A DNA stretch of 64,000 bases, from NCBI GenBank assembly GCA_015680905.1, contig CM027384.1, forward strand, positions 79,207,501 through 79,271,500, given 5' to 3'. Positions 45,057 through 55,949 of the stretch are shown here, in pieces. Position numbers and translations under genes: made by a program. The DNA is from Coptis chinensis (taxonomy: Eukaryota > Streptophyta > Magnoliopsida > Ranunculales > Ranunculaceae). Below the pieces are notes generated by a model that saw only the letters and a program-made list of their open reading frames with translations, had not been told where the DNA came from and searched no databases. Numbering within the stretch: the first letter of the stretch is position 1; each line of letters opens with the position of its first letter.

Positions 45057-46590
45057 TGATAAGAGCCCAAAACTGTAGTTTTAATCCTTTAACAGTCATA
45101 CTTTTAGACCAATTATGTGAGTAATAATTAAGAGTTAACACTGATTACGTGTTTTTATGCATTTCAGGCTTCAAAGTCCATTATGTGCAGAAATGTGCCA
45201 TTTTAGCGAGATAAAGGAGCAAAGGTCGGTTACTAAGGAATTCCGTGATTAAAGGCCAAGTTTCGAGAAGACAAAGCCTTTCTAAAAGTCCGGTCAAAAG
45301 CTGAAAAGTCGACGCGGGCGAAAGCTTGAAGACACAAAGTCGTGAGAACTTCCGAAGAACATATCTTTGGACTCAGACCTCAGAATGGGGCCTACCTTAT
45401 GTCAAAACGACCGGCTCGGAAAGAGCTTTCCAATGGTCTAAGCCTTGACCCAATCAGAGGAGCAGAAGTAGACGGAAAGTCTGTTGAAGCCAACTGCAGC
45501 TGAAGAGGCCTTTTTGGACTGAAAGAATTGGGTTTTGGGCCTGATTCTCTGGCCCAAAACATGGCTCTAAGCCCATGCACGATTTTTGGATCTGAATGTA
45601 TAAAAACAAAAGCTTAGCTCTTTGTTAAGGGTAGATTTTTTAGTAAAGAATAGTAGATTTTTAGGTTAGAAAATAAAGGTAGCTTAGAATAGAAAGTAGC
45701 CATTAAAATAGCTTCTAGATCTAGTTTTTCATGTAGATTAATTAAGTTTAGTTCCATTTCAATTATTGTATTAGATTAAACCTTTGAATCTTGTTCTTCA
45801 TTTTGATTAGATAAATAAAGTAGTATTTTATCAATTTCGATTTTTGTCATTTCCATTTCTAGATCTAATTTCAATTCCTGTCCTTATTTCATTTGAGTCA
45901 TTAAATTAGATTTCATTATTGTTTAATTAAGTAAATTTTAATTCTTTATATCATGTTTAGTTTAAATGTAATCGAAAATGATTGCGTAATGATTCTCGGC
46001 TAAACCTCCATTAGAGGGGGTTGAGAAGCCTTGATGAAAGCTTGATTCCGAATATCGTAGAATCGTCGTAATTTCTTTTCCACTCTAGAAACGATTAGTT
46101 CACCATGAGAATGAGTTTAATCGTTCACATGCTAGTTATGAATTGGTAGGAATGTCATGTGTAATTAGGGATTAGGAAGAACCAATTTGTTAAAAGCGAT
46201 TCAATTCAGTTCTGACGATTAAATCGTTAATAGGATTAAGTCGAGTTAAGGTGGAATCAATCCCCCTCCAACTCCTTGTCATAGAATCAACGTAGCATTC
46301 CCTTAGTTATTCCCATCGTCGACTAGTTGCATTTCGTGGGTAGTTGCATCGTAGTCTAGTTGCCTTTTTTCAATAAATCTCTCATTAGACTTTAAGTTTA
46401 GAGTACTTACACTTGAGAACATAGCATGCGGAAGGACTAAGAGTGGAACGAATCACTCTACTCCACTATATCTCATAGACTTGAGAGTAGAATCTTTGAT
46501 AATATAGGCACTTAAGATAGTTTTAGTTTACTTACGTTTTGATTTCATCGTTCATTTCGTGAGTAGACTATTCATTTTATTTTATTATCA
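45057..46590 (+). repeat. LTR B (3' LTR of element E), 1534 bp
   Basis: TGATAAGAGCCC to TATTATCA, nearly identical to LTR A, TATA box near 45598. It is followed at 46591 by AATGGCGCCGCTGCC, the primer-site sequence expected only after a 5' LTR, and then at about 46611 by CACTA-derived DNA. Confidence 0.9.
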
Positions 46591-46610
46591 AATGGCGCCG
46601 CTGCCATCTT

Positions 46611-49600
46611 ACTTTCTTTTTGACATTTTAGTGTTATGCTTTTATATCCATGGCAAATTAAAATAAGTTCATTAATTTTATCCCAATTATTTCTATATAA
46701 ATTCTTTGTTTTAGGTCTTTAATTAGGTCATTTTTCAAGCACTCTAGTAGTGTTTAGCAAGTGAATCATGGTATGATTAGTTGATTACTACTCCGGAGAT
46801 CAGTAGAGAGTTTGATGTGAAGCATTTGTTGTGGAAAACAATTTGAATTGTAATGCTAATATCCACATTTTTTTTTATTAGATGTAACAATGTTATCGTG
46901 CATTACTTACATCAATTCATTTTAGCTTTAGTAATGTATCAGACAAGTTTACTTATGTGTCTTTTTCTTAATTTGTTGTTGTACCAGATTGGCATTGGTT
47001 GCCGGTAGGTTATTGAAGAAAACTTGGGTGGATGTTGTTCAAATCAGCAATTGGCGGAATACGACATTTGGGAATTTCCCTAAAATCTAGTTTTGAAGAA
47101 CTTGTGCGATTCAATGTTTTGGCAAACACCAATGGTGTGGATGATTCAAATACTTTTGTAATTATTGATGTTAGTTAATAAAATATATTTTGTTATGATT
47201 TGTCAATTGATATGAGGTTGTTATTGTTATTTTCATAAATTGCATTGGGCATGATTTTATAAATTGAAAGGATTCAAAATATATATAATATAATACGTAA
47301 AATGTAGAAGTAGAGCATTTTGAGGTACAATAAAAACAGCCTATTTGCCGCGTTCTGGGTGTTGGTAATTGTTTAAGCCTTTTGTGACAGACAATATTGC
47401 TGCTAAAGGCTTTGGTTTTTGCAATGCCACAAAGTGCAGTTACAGGTGACCTTTTTGCAATGCCATTGAGTGTCGTTACAAGGAGATTTTTGCAATGCTA
47501 TGCGTGGCAAATAATTCAAAATTAGTTTAGTTTCAAAAATAGAAATAGCAATGAGGAAAAAGTATTAACAACGACCCATGGCGTCATAAAAGACTGGAAG
47601 CTTTGCAACGCCATATATTTTGTCGCAATTTAGCTTTTGTGACCCACTTTTGCAAAATGCCTTTGCAACGCCAGTTGGCCTTTTGCCAACGATTTTTAGG
47701 ATTTTCAGCGACGGTATATCATACTCGAAGTCGTCATATACCGCGATCTGAGGCATTTTCCACTTTTTATATGTCAACCACGGTTAGAATAGAGTGTTTT
47801 ATGTATCATTGGATTAGAAATTCTCTCCCGATCATTTTCATATCTCATTAAAAATCGGACAAATAACTAATCGGCAATTTCAATTTTAAATTTTTATACA
47901 TAAGGGCAAAATGGAAATTTTGAAAAATCGAATTGGGCTTGGGCCCAAATCTCACACCATGTGTCGCGCACGTGCGTCTCCCTCCTCAAACCAAAATCAG
48001 TTTGCGATTTCTATTCCAATTCCGCCATTAACGATTTTAAACCCTAAAAAAAAAAAAAAAAACCCCCCCAAAACCAAAACCAAAACCCACCACTCCAATT
48101 AGGATTCCCCTACTCCAAAATTTCTCCACAACATCTCCACCACCAATTCCAACAGTTTGCACCACCAAAACATAACAAAAATCCAAAAAAAATTGAACCA
48201 CCACCGCGCCCACTCCCAATTTTTGAGTTAGTTTGATTCAAACGCATTCCCCACATTGCACTCAAGCCACAAATCGACTCCAAACTTCAATGACTCAAAG
48301 ACGAAGAATTTTGCCGGAACAAACTTTTATTGTCAACCACTTTTCACAGTGACGAGATGATTCATAGGGATTGGGCGATTTGTGGTATTCGACCAAACGA
48401 CTTTTATCCGCGACGATTTGGTCCAACAATTCTATAAGGCGAGGGAGTTGGATGGTAATAAATTTTTTGTGAAGGTGAATAAATTAAAGAGAGAAGTGGA
48501 TAGAAATTTGTTGGCTCATATTTTCGGCATGGAGGAAGAACGCAATCTAGTAGCCACATTGCAGGAATCCCAAATTGTTGGGATCGAGCCTTTGATGAAA
48601 AAGACGGTTTTAGAGGAAAACTACAATGCGAGTTCACATTGTATTCGGCAGTCGTCTCTGCGAACCAACCAGCCGGCTGTAGCTCAATGGATTGGTAGGA
48701 ATGTCATTGGAAAAGAGAAAGTCAGTCACATCAGTCTGAATTGTCGTCACGTTCTATAGATACTCTAGGAGAGGAAGTATGAATTATGTATCCTCGAAGT
48801 TTTTGATAAATATGATTAGAGGAGTTGGGAAGAGTATTACACCTCTTCCTATTTTGATAAGAAAGATCATGATGAGTTTGAGAGCTACTCGAAATCTGAT
48901 CGGATTATCTTGAACTTCGCATTCAAATGCAAAGTATTTACATGATATATCGAAGACTTGGAGGTTGCCCGGAGAGGGTTGTGGAAAAGGTTGAGTCGGA
49001 TGATGAGGAGATGACATGTTTGGATGCCAATGCTTTGGAGAGTTGTACTTCTGATTTGGAACGCATGTCGATCTTTGCATCGAGGCATATGTTCTCTTAA
49101 TACTATTTGTGAAGATCTCCCAAACTTCGTCAAACTACCATACACCGATTATAACATGGAGACTCTTGTCAACGTCGGGGATGTGCATTGGCGTAGATGA
49201 AGGCATTTATGGAGGCCAACGCCGGTTCCAAGTAGAGATTCTAGAACGATGCCACCCATGGGAGGTTCTTCCTCGAGGGGAGTCTGTGAGGCATGGCGTC
49301 GTCGCCAAGGATCGGATAGCTCGGGCCCATCTTCATCCACAGGCCCCATCTTCATCTCAGGGTCCATCTTCATGTTGTGGCTAGCTGTTTAGAAAAATTT
49401 GTTGTTTTGATGTTATTTTTTATTGTTTTTATTAGCTTGGATGTTAAGTTGTTGAATTGAGTAGTCTTGCGATGAAGTAATCTTGTTATTTTAGCATTGT
49501 TTTTTATTGTTATTTTAGCATTGTTTTTATATGATCCACCATTTTAGAAGTAATCTTGCGATAATTGTTGGTAATGTTGCCGAGATTGGCATGACTATGA

Positions 49601-49649
49601 TTAGATATTGTGGTAGGATGAAATTTCAATTAGTTAGAAAGTTGCTATT
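46611..49649 (+). repeat. duplicate of 30818-33949 (CACTA 3' part, ORF-X, spacer)
   Basis: From TTTCTTTTTGACATTTTAGT the sequence repeats 30818-33949 nearly base for base: right part of the CACTA element (to about 47715), the ORF-X leader with site II and telo-box, ORF-X (48300-49383) and the spacer to CTATT. Differences are mostly small clustered changes; part of the spacer after ORF-X is rearranged. The break at 46611 lies within 20 bases of the primer site following LTR B. Confidence 0.9.
48300..49383 (+). pseudogene. second copy of ORF-X (element P duplicate)
   Basis: Same landmarks as the copy at 32500-33600 (GNKFFVKVNKLKREVD, HIFGMEEERNLVATLQ, GPSSSQ-type tail). It carries more interruptions than the first copy despite overall near identity. 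Fossil. Confidence 0.65.
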
Positions 49650-51159
49650 TGATAAGAGCCCAAAACTGTAGTTTTAACCCTTTAACAGTCATACTTTTAG
49701 ACCAATTATGTGAGTAATAATTAAGAGTTAACACTGATTACGTGTTTTTATGCATTTCAGGCTTCAAAGTCCATTATGTGCAGAAATGTGCCACTTTAGC
49801 GAGATAAAGAAGCAAAGGTCGGTTACTAAGGAATTCCGTGATTAAAGGCCAGTTTTCGAAGACAAAAAGCCTTTCTAAAAGCCCGTCCAAAAGCTGAAAA
49901 GTCGGCCTTGGCGTAAACTTGACACACAAAGTCGATTAGAACTTCCAAGAACATATCTTTGGACTCAGACCTCAGAATGGGGCCTACCTTATGTCAAAAC
50001 GACCGGCTCGGAAGAGATTTCCAATGGTCTAAGCCTTGACCCAATCAGAGGAGCAGAAGTGGACGGAAAGTCTGTTGAAGCCAACTGCGGTGAAGAGGCC
50101 TTTTGAATTTGAAAAGAATTGGGTTTTAGGCGATTCTCTGGCCCAAAACATGGCTCCAAGCCCATGCACGATTTTTGGATCTGAATGTATAAAAACAAAA
50201 GCTTAGCTCTTTGTTAAGGGTAGATTTTTAGGTTAGAAAATAAAGGTAGCTTAGAATAGAAAGTAGCCATTAAAATAGATTCTAGATCTAGTTTTTCATG
50301 TAGATTAATTAAGTTTAGTTCCATTTCAATTATTGTATTAGATTAAACCTTTGAATCTTGTTCTTCATTTTGATTAGATCAATAAAGTAGTATTTTATCA
50401 ATTTCGATTTTTGTCATTTCCATTTCTAGATCTAATTTCAATTCCTGTCCTTATTTCATTTGAGTCATTAAATTAGATTTCATTATTGTTTAATTAAGTA
50501 AATTTCAATTATTTATATCATGTTTAGTTTAAATGTAATCGGAAATGATTGCGTAATGATTCTCGGCTAAACCTCCATTAGAGGGGGTTGAGAAGCCTTG
50601 ATGAAAGCTTGATTCCGAATATTGTAGAATCATCGTAATTTCCTTTCCACTCTAGAAACGATTAGTTCACCATGAGAATGGGTTTAATCGTTCACATGCT
50701 AGTTATGAATTGGTATGAATGCCATGTGTAATTAGGGATTAGGAAGAACCAATTGTTAGCGAAGCCGATTCAATTCGGTTCTGACGATTAAAGTGGATTA
50801 ATAGGATTAAGTCGAGTTAAGGTTGAATCAATCCCCCTCCAACTCCTTGTCATAGAATCAACGTAGCATTCCCTTAGTTATTCCCATCGTCAACTAGTTG
50901 CATTTCGTGGGTAGTTGCATCGTAGTCTAGTTGCCTTTTTCGTAAATCTCTCATTAGACTTTAAGTTTAGAGTACTTACACTTGAGAACATAGCATGCGG
51001 AAGGACTAAGAGTGGAACGAATCACTCTACTCCACTATATCTCATAGACTTGAGAGTAGAATCTTTGATAATATAGGCACTTAAGATAGTTTTAGTTTAC
51101 TTACGTTTTGATTTCATCGTTCATTTCGTGAGTAGACTATTCATTTTATTCTATTATCA
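49650..51159 (+). repeat. LTR C, solo LTR with CTATT target duplication
   Basis: A 1510 bp LTR nearly identical to A and B, flanked by CTATT at 49645-49649 and 51160-51164. The left side is the end of the ORF-X spacer of P and the right side its continuation towards ORF-Y. No internal element sequence is present. This is the classic product of LTR-LTR recombination at the same site where LTR A starts in the other copy. Confidence 0.92.
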
Positions 51160-51308
51160 CTATTCTAAATTCAATCTAAAAGATATTAGGTTTGTTTTGG
51201 AATAAGGAATATGGGTTGTTTCCGTTTTAGGTTTTGGAAATATTTTGTTTCAGGCATATGCCTCAAATTTTTTTGGCAACTTGTTAATTCGTTTTAGAAA
51301 CTAAAACC

Positions 51309-51318
51309 CTATATAAAC
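51309..51318 (+). promoter_or_regulatory. TATA box upstream of ORF-Y (element P)
   Basis: CTATATAAAC followed by CTCAAAACCCACACATCTCA about 30 bases on and a CT-rich leader. ORF-Y ATG is about 315 bases downstream. Same architecture as E and M. Confidence 0.55.
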
Positions 51319-51623
51319 TTCCTTCATTCTACTCTCAAAACCCACACATCTCACTTTCATCTCTCACCTTCAAACTCCAATTTTTCCTTTTATTTTTCAC
51401 TGCACCCTATTCTTCACACACGGACCTTGACCACCCCTACCAAGACCAATTACGTAGCCTAGCACTAAAAGCGCTGTAACTTCGATTTAGCCCTGAAGCG
51501 ACCAGCACCTACCAAAGGCTATTTCGGCGCTCCCGCCGACGACCTTCGTAACCCGCGAAAAATTCTGATTTTTTGTAGGTTGTTCCAGGGTCGTTTGCAG
51601 CTCTTCTAAAGAGTAGTTTTGTG

Positions 51624-52554
51624 ATGACATCTCTTACAGTCATACTTGAGCAGTCTTTCGAAGACTTGTTGGGAAGCAAGACCTATGGAGGTTGGTTCCG
51701 CGACAGGATCTTGTAGTTAGGATGGCGACATCTACTGGTAAGTGACGACGACTCGTATTCACCTCAGCTTACTGCATATTTCTACAATCATGTTAATTTC
51801 TATTGTAACCAAGATGGAGAATAGAAATTCTCCATTGTAGTTGATGACACGCCACTAGAATTCAGTAAGTCTTTGGTAGCATTGGTTTCGGGATTGCCTT
51901 TGCCTGATCCTATACACACGTGGAGATATATGACCGATAATGCATACCTCTATGACTATGCGTATTTCCATGAGTAAGTCTGTCCTATACACACTAGAAT
52001 TCAGTAAGTCTCGTGTAATGGACCAGGGGGGATATAACATAGCCTTTGGTAGCCTGTCCCTGAATGTAGGCACCACTATGTTATTCATCCTGATGAATAT
52101 TTTAGGGGAATAGCAGTTCACTTCTACAAATAGTACCGCTAGTGACGTTTTCCTTGCTTTAGCTGAGGGACGTCGCCTATATAACATTCCCAGAGTTTTA
52201 GTGGCTAGTTTAAAGAGAGCCCATAGCATGAGGCATAAGTATCTTCTTATGCCTGTTTTGGTTTGCCGCATCATGCGCGGTTGTTTACCTGTATTCTGTA
52301 CCCAGTTCACGGATTGGGTTAGGGTTGAAACCATGAGACCCACCAATTGCGTGGTTCGTTCATTTTGAGTTATGACTTGGTCGGGATGGCAGGTGCAACC
52401 TCATTTGGTTGCTCCTTACACCCTATCAGACCGAGTAACACTTGATAGGTTAGCACGGGTTGATGATACATGGGAAAGGGCTTGGCAAGTTATCATAGCG
52501 TGGCAGGACGCAAAAGAGCCTTGGTCCTATGAAGAGGATGAGGATGACGTTTAA
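51624..52554 (+). pseudogene. ORF-Y of element P
   Basis: Starts ATGACATCTCTTACAG; EQSFEDLLGSKTYGGWFRDR and AYFYNHVNFYCNQDGE in the first third, a central hydrophobic stretch (MNVGTTMLFILMNILGE type), AHSMRHKYLLMPVLVCRIMR-type text near 52225-52275, a Trp-containing MTWSGWQVQPHLVAPYT (52372-52423) and an acidic end EEDEDDV before TAA at 52552. Homologous to M and E. Function unknown; place corresponds to the env-like slot of Athila elements. Fossil with a few breaks. Confidence 0.6.
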
Positions 52555-54375
52555 ACGCTGGAGATAAGGTAACTTTTTAGTTTCAGTTAATGTTTGCTTA
52601 TGTCCCATAACGGGTGGAACTCAGAAATTTGATTCTTGTTAACCCCATAACGGGTGGAACTCATATAGAGTTGCGTCTATTTTTATTTTTCTATATTAGT
52701 ATGTTTTAACTTTGTTTTGCAGATGTTACAAAATTTCACGCGTTTCCATGATATTTTTCTACCCTTTTTATTTCAATACTTTGAGGACAAAACATGTTTT
52801 TTGTTTGGGGGTGGCATAGAAACACATGTAATTTAAGGCATCTGTTAGGATATAGATATGTATAATATGCACTTGTTTTCTATTAAAAATTTCAAAAATT
52901 CAAAAAAATAAATAAAAAGATTATGTTATACACTTAGGAATATTGGTTTTGTTTCTTTCTCTATGCTCTTAATAATCTAGAAGTTTCACATTAGCTTTTG
53001 CATTAGAATAGTTTTTAGAAACTTAGGTTAATATGTAGGTAATAATTTTTGCATCTTTCTATAAACATATTGCATGAGTATCTATGTTGTATTGGCAGTA
53101 AGTTTCTGAAATCTAGGCTAGAGTACTTTATTCTACAAATCCTCTGAGAATATAGCATAAAGCCTTATATGAGTGAAACATTTGAGAATGACACAAAGGA
53201 TAAGTAAATTCCGGATAGAGAAATCACACGTCTACTTGCTTGATCACTATACCATATCCTAAGCGAGAATTTAGGCCCTCTTTGGATCGATATAGCCAAA
53301 AATTCAAACTTATGAATTATTTTCCGCTAGTCGCCCCTCTGATAAAAACTTATGAATTCAAACCTAAACCCTTTCATTAACTTCAAATCCTTTACCCTTT
53401 TACAAAACAAAATAAAAATCAGCCTACCCACTCTTTGAATGAGTCTGAGAATAGAGATGAAGAATATAAAAGGGAAAGACCTTTGAAATCAAGAATTTGT
53501 TAGTCGCTTCAAATAAGAAAAGAGAGTTTCCATCTAAAAAAATAATAATAAATAAATAAATATAACTCCAAAAATAGAATCAAAGGAGTCAAAAGCCAAA
53601 GAAAAAGAAAAAATGGCTAAGGATGGAAACAAAGTGTAGAAGCAAAAGTAAATAACAAGGTTTTCTCTAGTTACATAATATGAAGACTCTATTATCTCAG
53701 ACTGGTTCTTTTTTAATATCTATTTCCTTCATTCTTAAACCATCACCTAATCTCTGCAACACCTAAGTAAGACCTCTAGCTCAATTAGGAATATGTTAGT
53801 GTGATAGTAAGTGGCAGATGTGTTTGATCGACTTTGGCTTCCTTGTGTGTCATTGAGAGTGTAAGGTAAAAGTGTGCTTGCACACAGAGTAAATGAAAAC
53901 TTGAGCGAGAAAAATCGAGTGTTTTTGTCTTGACATTTATGTGAGGACCTACTTGGGGACGATATTCCAAAGTTTGGCCCGACTTTGTTAGTGCATTTCA
54001 TAGTATTACTCATTGTATATATGTTTATTCATAGATGATTGATTATTATGCATATATTAGCTTAGGTTTCGACTTGATTATTCTGTATTCATTGCTAGTG
54101 AGATGTATAGATAATTGAGACAATAAATAAGGAAACAATAGTTATATTTCTTAGTCGTTGTAGTATAGATGAAGTTTGTGAGTACCTTCATTGAAAAACT
54201 CTCACGAGGTTATAACTCGTCTACTAGGGAATTTCTAGTGGTTTAAGGCCTTGTTGCATATGGTCAATGTAATCGCACTCGGCGAAACGAGATTAGTTAG
54301 AACTCCATTTTTGGTCACTTTTTCTAATTTCTCATATTTGCTTGAGGACAAGCAAAATGCTATTTGGGGGTGGTT
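52555..54375 (+). other. 3' non-coding region of element P
   Basis: No gene. Hairpin 1 (52779-52793, CTTTGAGGACAAAAC) plus TTTGGGGGTGG, A-rich block 53400-53650, GCAATCGCACTCGGCG-type block (54270-54290), hairpin 2 (54337-54356, TTTGCTTGAGGACAAGCAAA) and TTTGGGGGTGGT before LTR D. A short direct repeat of AACCCCATAACGGGTGGAAC lies at about 52603-52660. Confidence 0.75.
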
Positions 54376-55949
54376 TGATAAGAGCCCAAAACAGTTGTTT
54401 TAACCCCTTTAACAATATCGCTTTTGACCAATTATGTGATTAATAAGTAAGAGTTAGTAATATTATCGTGTTCTTGTGTATTTTAGGCATTGGAGTCGAA
54501 TATGTGCATAAATGCGTCCCTTTTGCGGATAAAAAAGCAAAGGTTGGTTGTAAGAAGTTCTATAATATAAAGCCAAGATTCAAGGAGAAAAAACCTTTTT
54601 AAATCCCGGTCAAAGCTAAAAAGTCAAAGTCAACGCGGGCAGAAATAGTGCACAAAAGTCAGCTGAACTTCCGAAGGCCATATCTTTGGACTCAGACCTC
54701 AAAATTGGGCCTACATTATGTTAAAACGACCGATTCGGAAAGAGATTTCTAATGGACCAAGCCTTGACCCAATAAGAGTAGCAAAACTAGATGAAGAGGC
54801 TATTGAAATCATTTCCAGCTAAAAAGGCCCCTGTGGACTGAAGAAATTAGGTTTTTGGCTCGATTTTCCGGCCCAAAACATTACTCCTCAGCCCATGCAC
54901 GAAAAAGTGGATCTAGTCTCCTCCATTTGAAGACTTAAAACTTAGCCCTTAAGCATCTAGTTTTTTTTAACTTAGCAATTATCCAATAACTTGTTTTTAG
55001 ATCTAGTTTTTACTATATATAATTAGTTTTACATTCCAATAAATTAGTTAGAGAAAAGAATGAATATTATTTAGAATTAGATTTAGTTTTATAAGAAATT
55101 ATTAGTTTTCATTTCAATTTAGTTTATTGGTTTAATCCTTATTTAGTTTTAGTTGTCTTAATTTCATAATTAGGTTGTCTTAATTTGATAATTAGTTAAT
55201 CATCATCTTAGTTCTAGATTAAGTTTAAATCTTGTTTTAATTCATTTGGAATCATTATTATTATTGTTCAATTAGATTTATGAGTTTAATCATTTATTCA
55301 ATAATGGGTTGTTCTATGTGTTTTTGTGTTAGAAATGATAGTGCAATGATTCAAGGCTAAAACCTCTATTAAAGGGGTTTGAGGAAGCCTTGATGAAACT
55401 TGATTTTGATTAGCGTAGAATAGATCGTAATATTCTATTCCATTCTAGAAAGTAATTAGTTCACCATGAGAATATGTTTGATTACTTCACATGCTAGTTG
55501 TTAGTTGGTAGAGATTACCATGAACAATTAGGGATTAGAAAGACCCAATTGTTATGCGAAAGCATTGCAATTCGGATTACGACAATTCTTCATTAGTAAA
55601 TTAAGTCGAGTTAAGGTAGAATCAAATTCCCCTAATTCTTTATCTAGATTCGAACCTTAGTATTTTAATTGCCATCTTATTATTTAGAATATTTCGATTA
55701 TGTCATTTCCATCGTTGTTAGCATAATTATATAATCCGTACTCTCATTGACTTTGATAGAACTGATAATCTTAGTTAACATGAATTCTAAAGAACTAGGA
55801 GTGGAACGAACTTTCTATTCCAACTATATTGAAATAGCATTGAGAGTAGAAAACTTTGATAATATTAAGCATAAATCAGTTTTAGTTTTACTTGCGTTTG
55901 AGTTTCGTAGCTTATTCGTAGGTAAAACTATCGTTTTTACTTGTTATCA
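54376..55949 (+). repeat. LTR D (3' LTR of element P), 1574 bp
   Basis: TGATAAGAGCCC to TTGTTATCA. It keeps the Athila-like block order but differs from LTRs A-C at a large fraction of positions, so it is an older subfamily. On the right it borders LINE 2 directly. Confidence 0.85.

Larger units (their letters stand above)
33950..46590 (+). mobile_element. Athila-like element E with two near-identical LTRs
   Basis: LTR A (33950-35482), primer site, gag and protease region (35960-38350), post-protease remnants to 39215, ORF-X (about 40300-41460), ORF-Y (42296-43216), 3' non-coding region with two hairpins, polypurine tract, LTR B (45057-46590). Total 12.6 kb. The two LTRs look nearly identical by eye, so insertion is very recent on an evolutionary scale. 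RT is not recognised, and the element looks broken in many places, so it would have depended on relatives. It lies in element P at CTATT. LTR B is followed not by CTATT but by a second primer-site-like sequence, a sign of recombination or tandem elements. Confidence 0.8.
25070..55949 (+). mobile_element. Athila-like element P (plus strand), opened by several insertions
   Basis: Plus-strand element: pol (25080-27905), spacer with G-run, ORF-X (32546-33600), spacer, ORF-Y (51624-52554), 3' non-coding region, LTR D (54376-55949). Gag and 5' LTR are not seen; the left end joins oppositely oriented element M. Insertions: a CACTA transposon between pol and ORF-X, and element E or a solo LTR at one CTATT site between ORF-X and ORF-Y, with part of the region present twice. 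Element E, lacking these insertions, confirms the uninterrupted order. P is broken in several places. LTR D differs widely from LTRs A-C, so P belongs to an older subfamily. It inserted into LINE 2. Confidence 0.8.
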
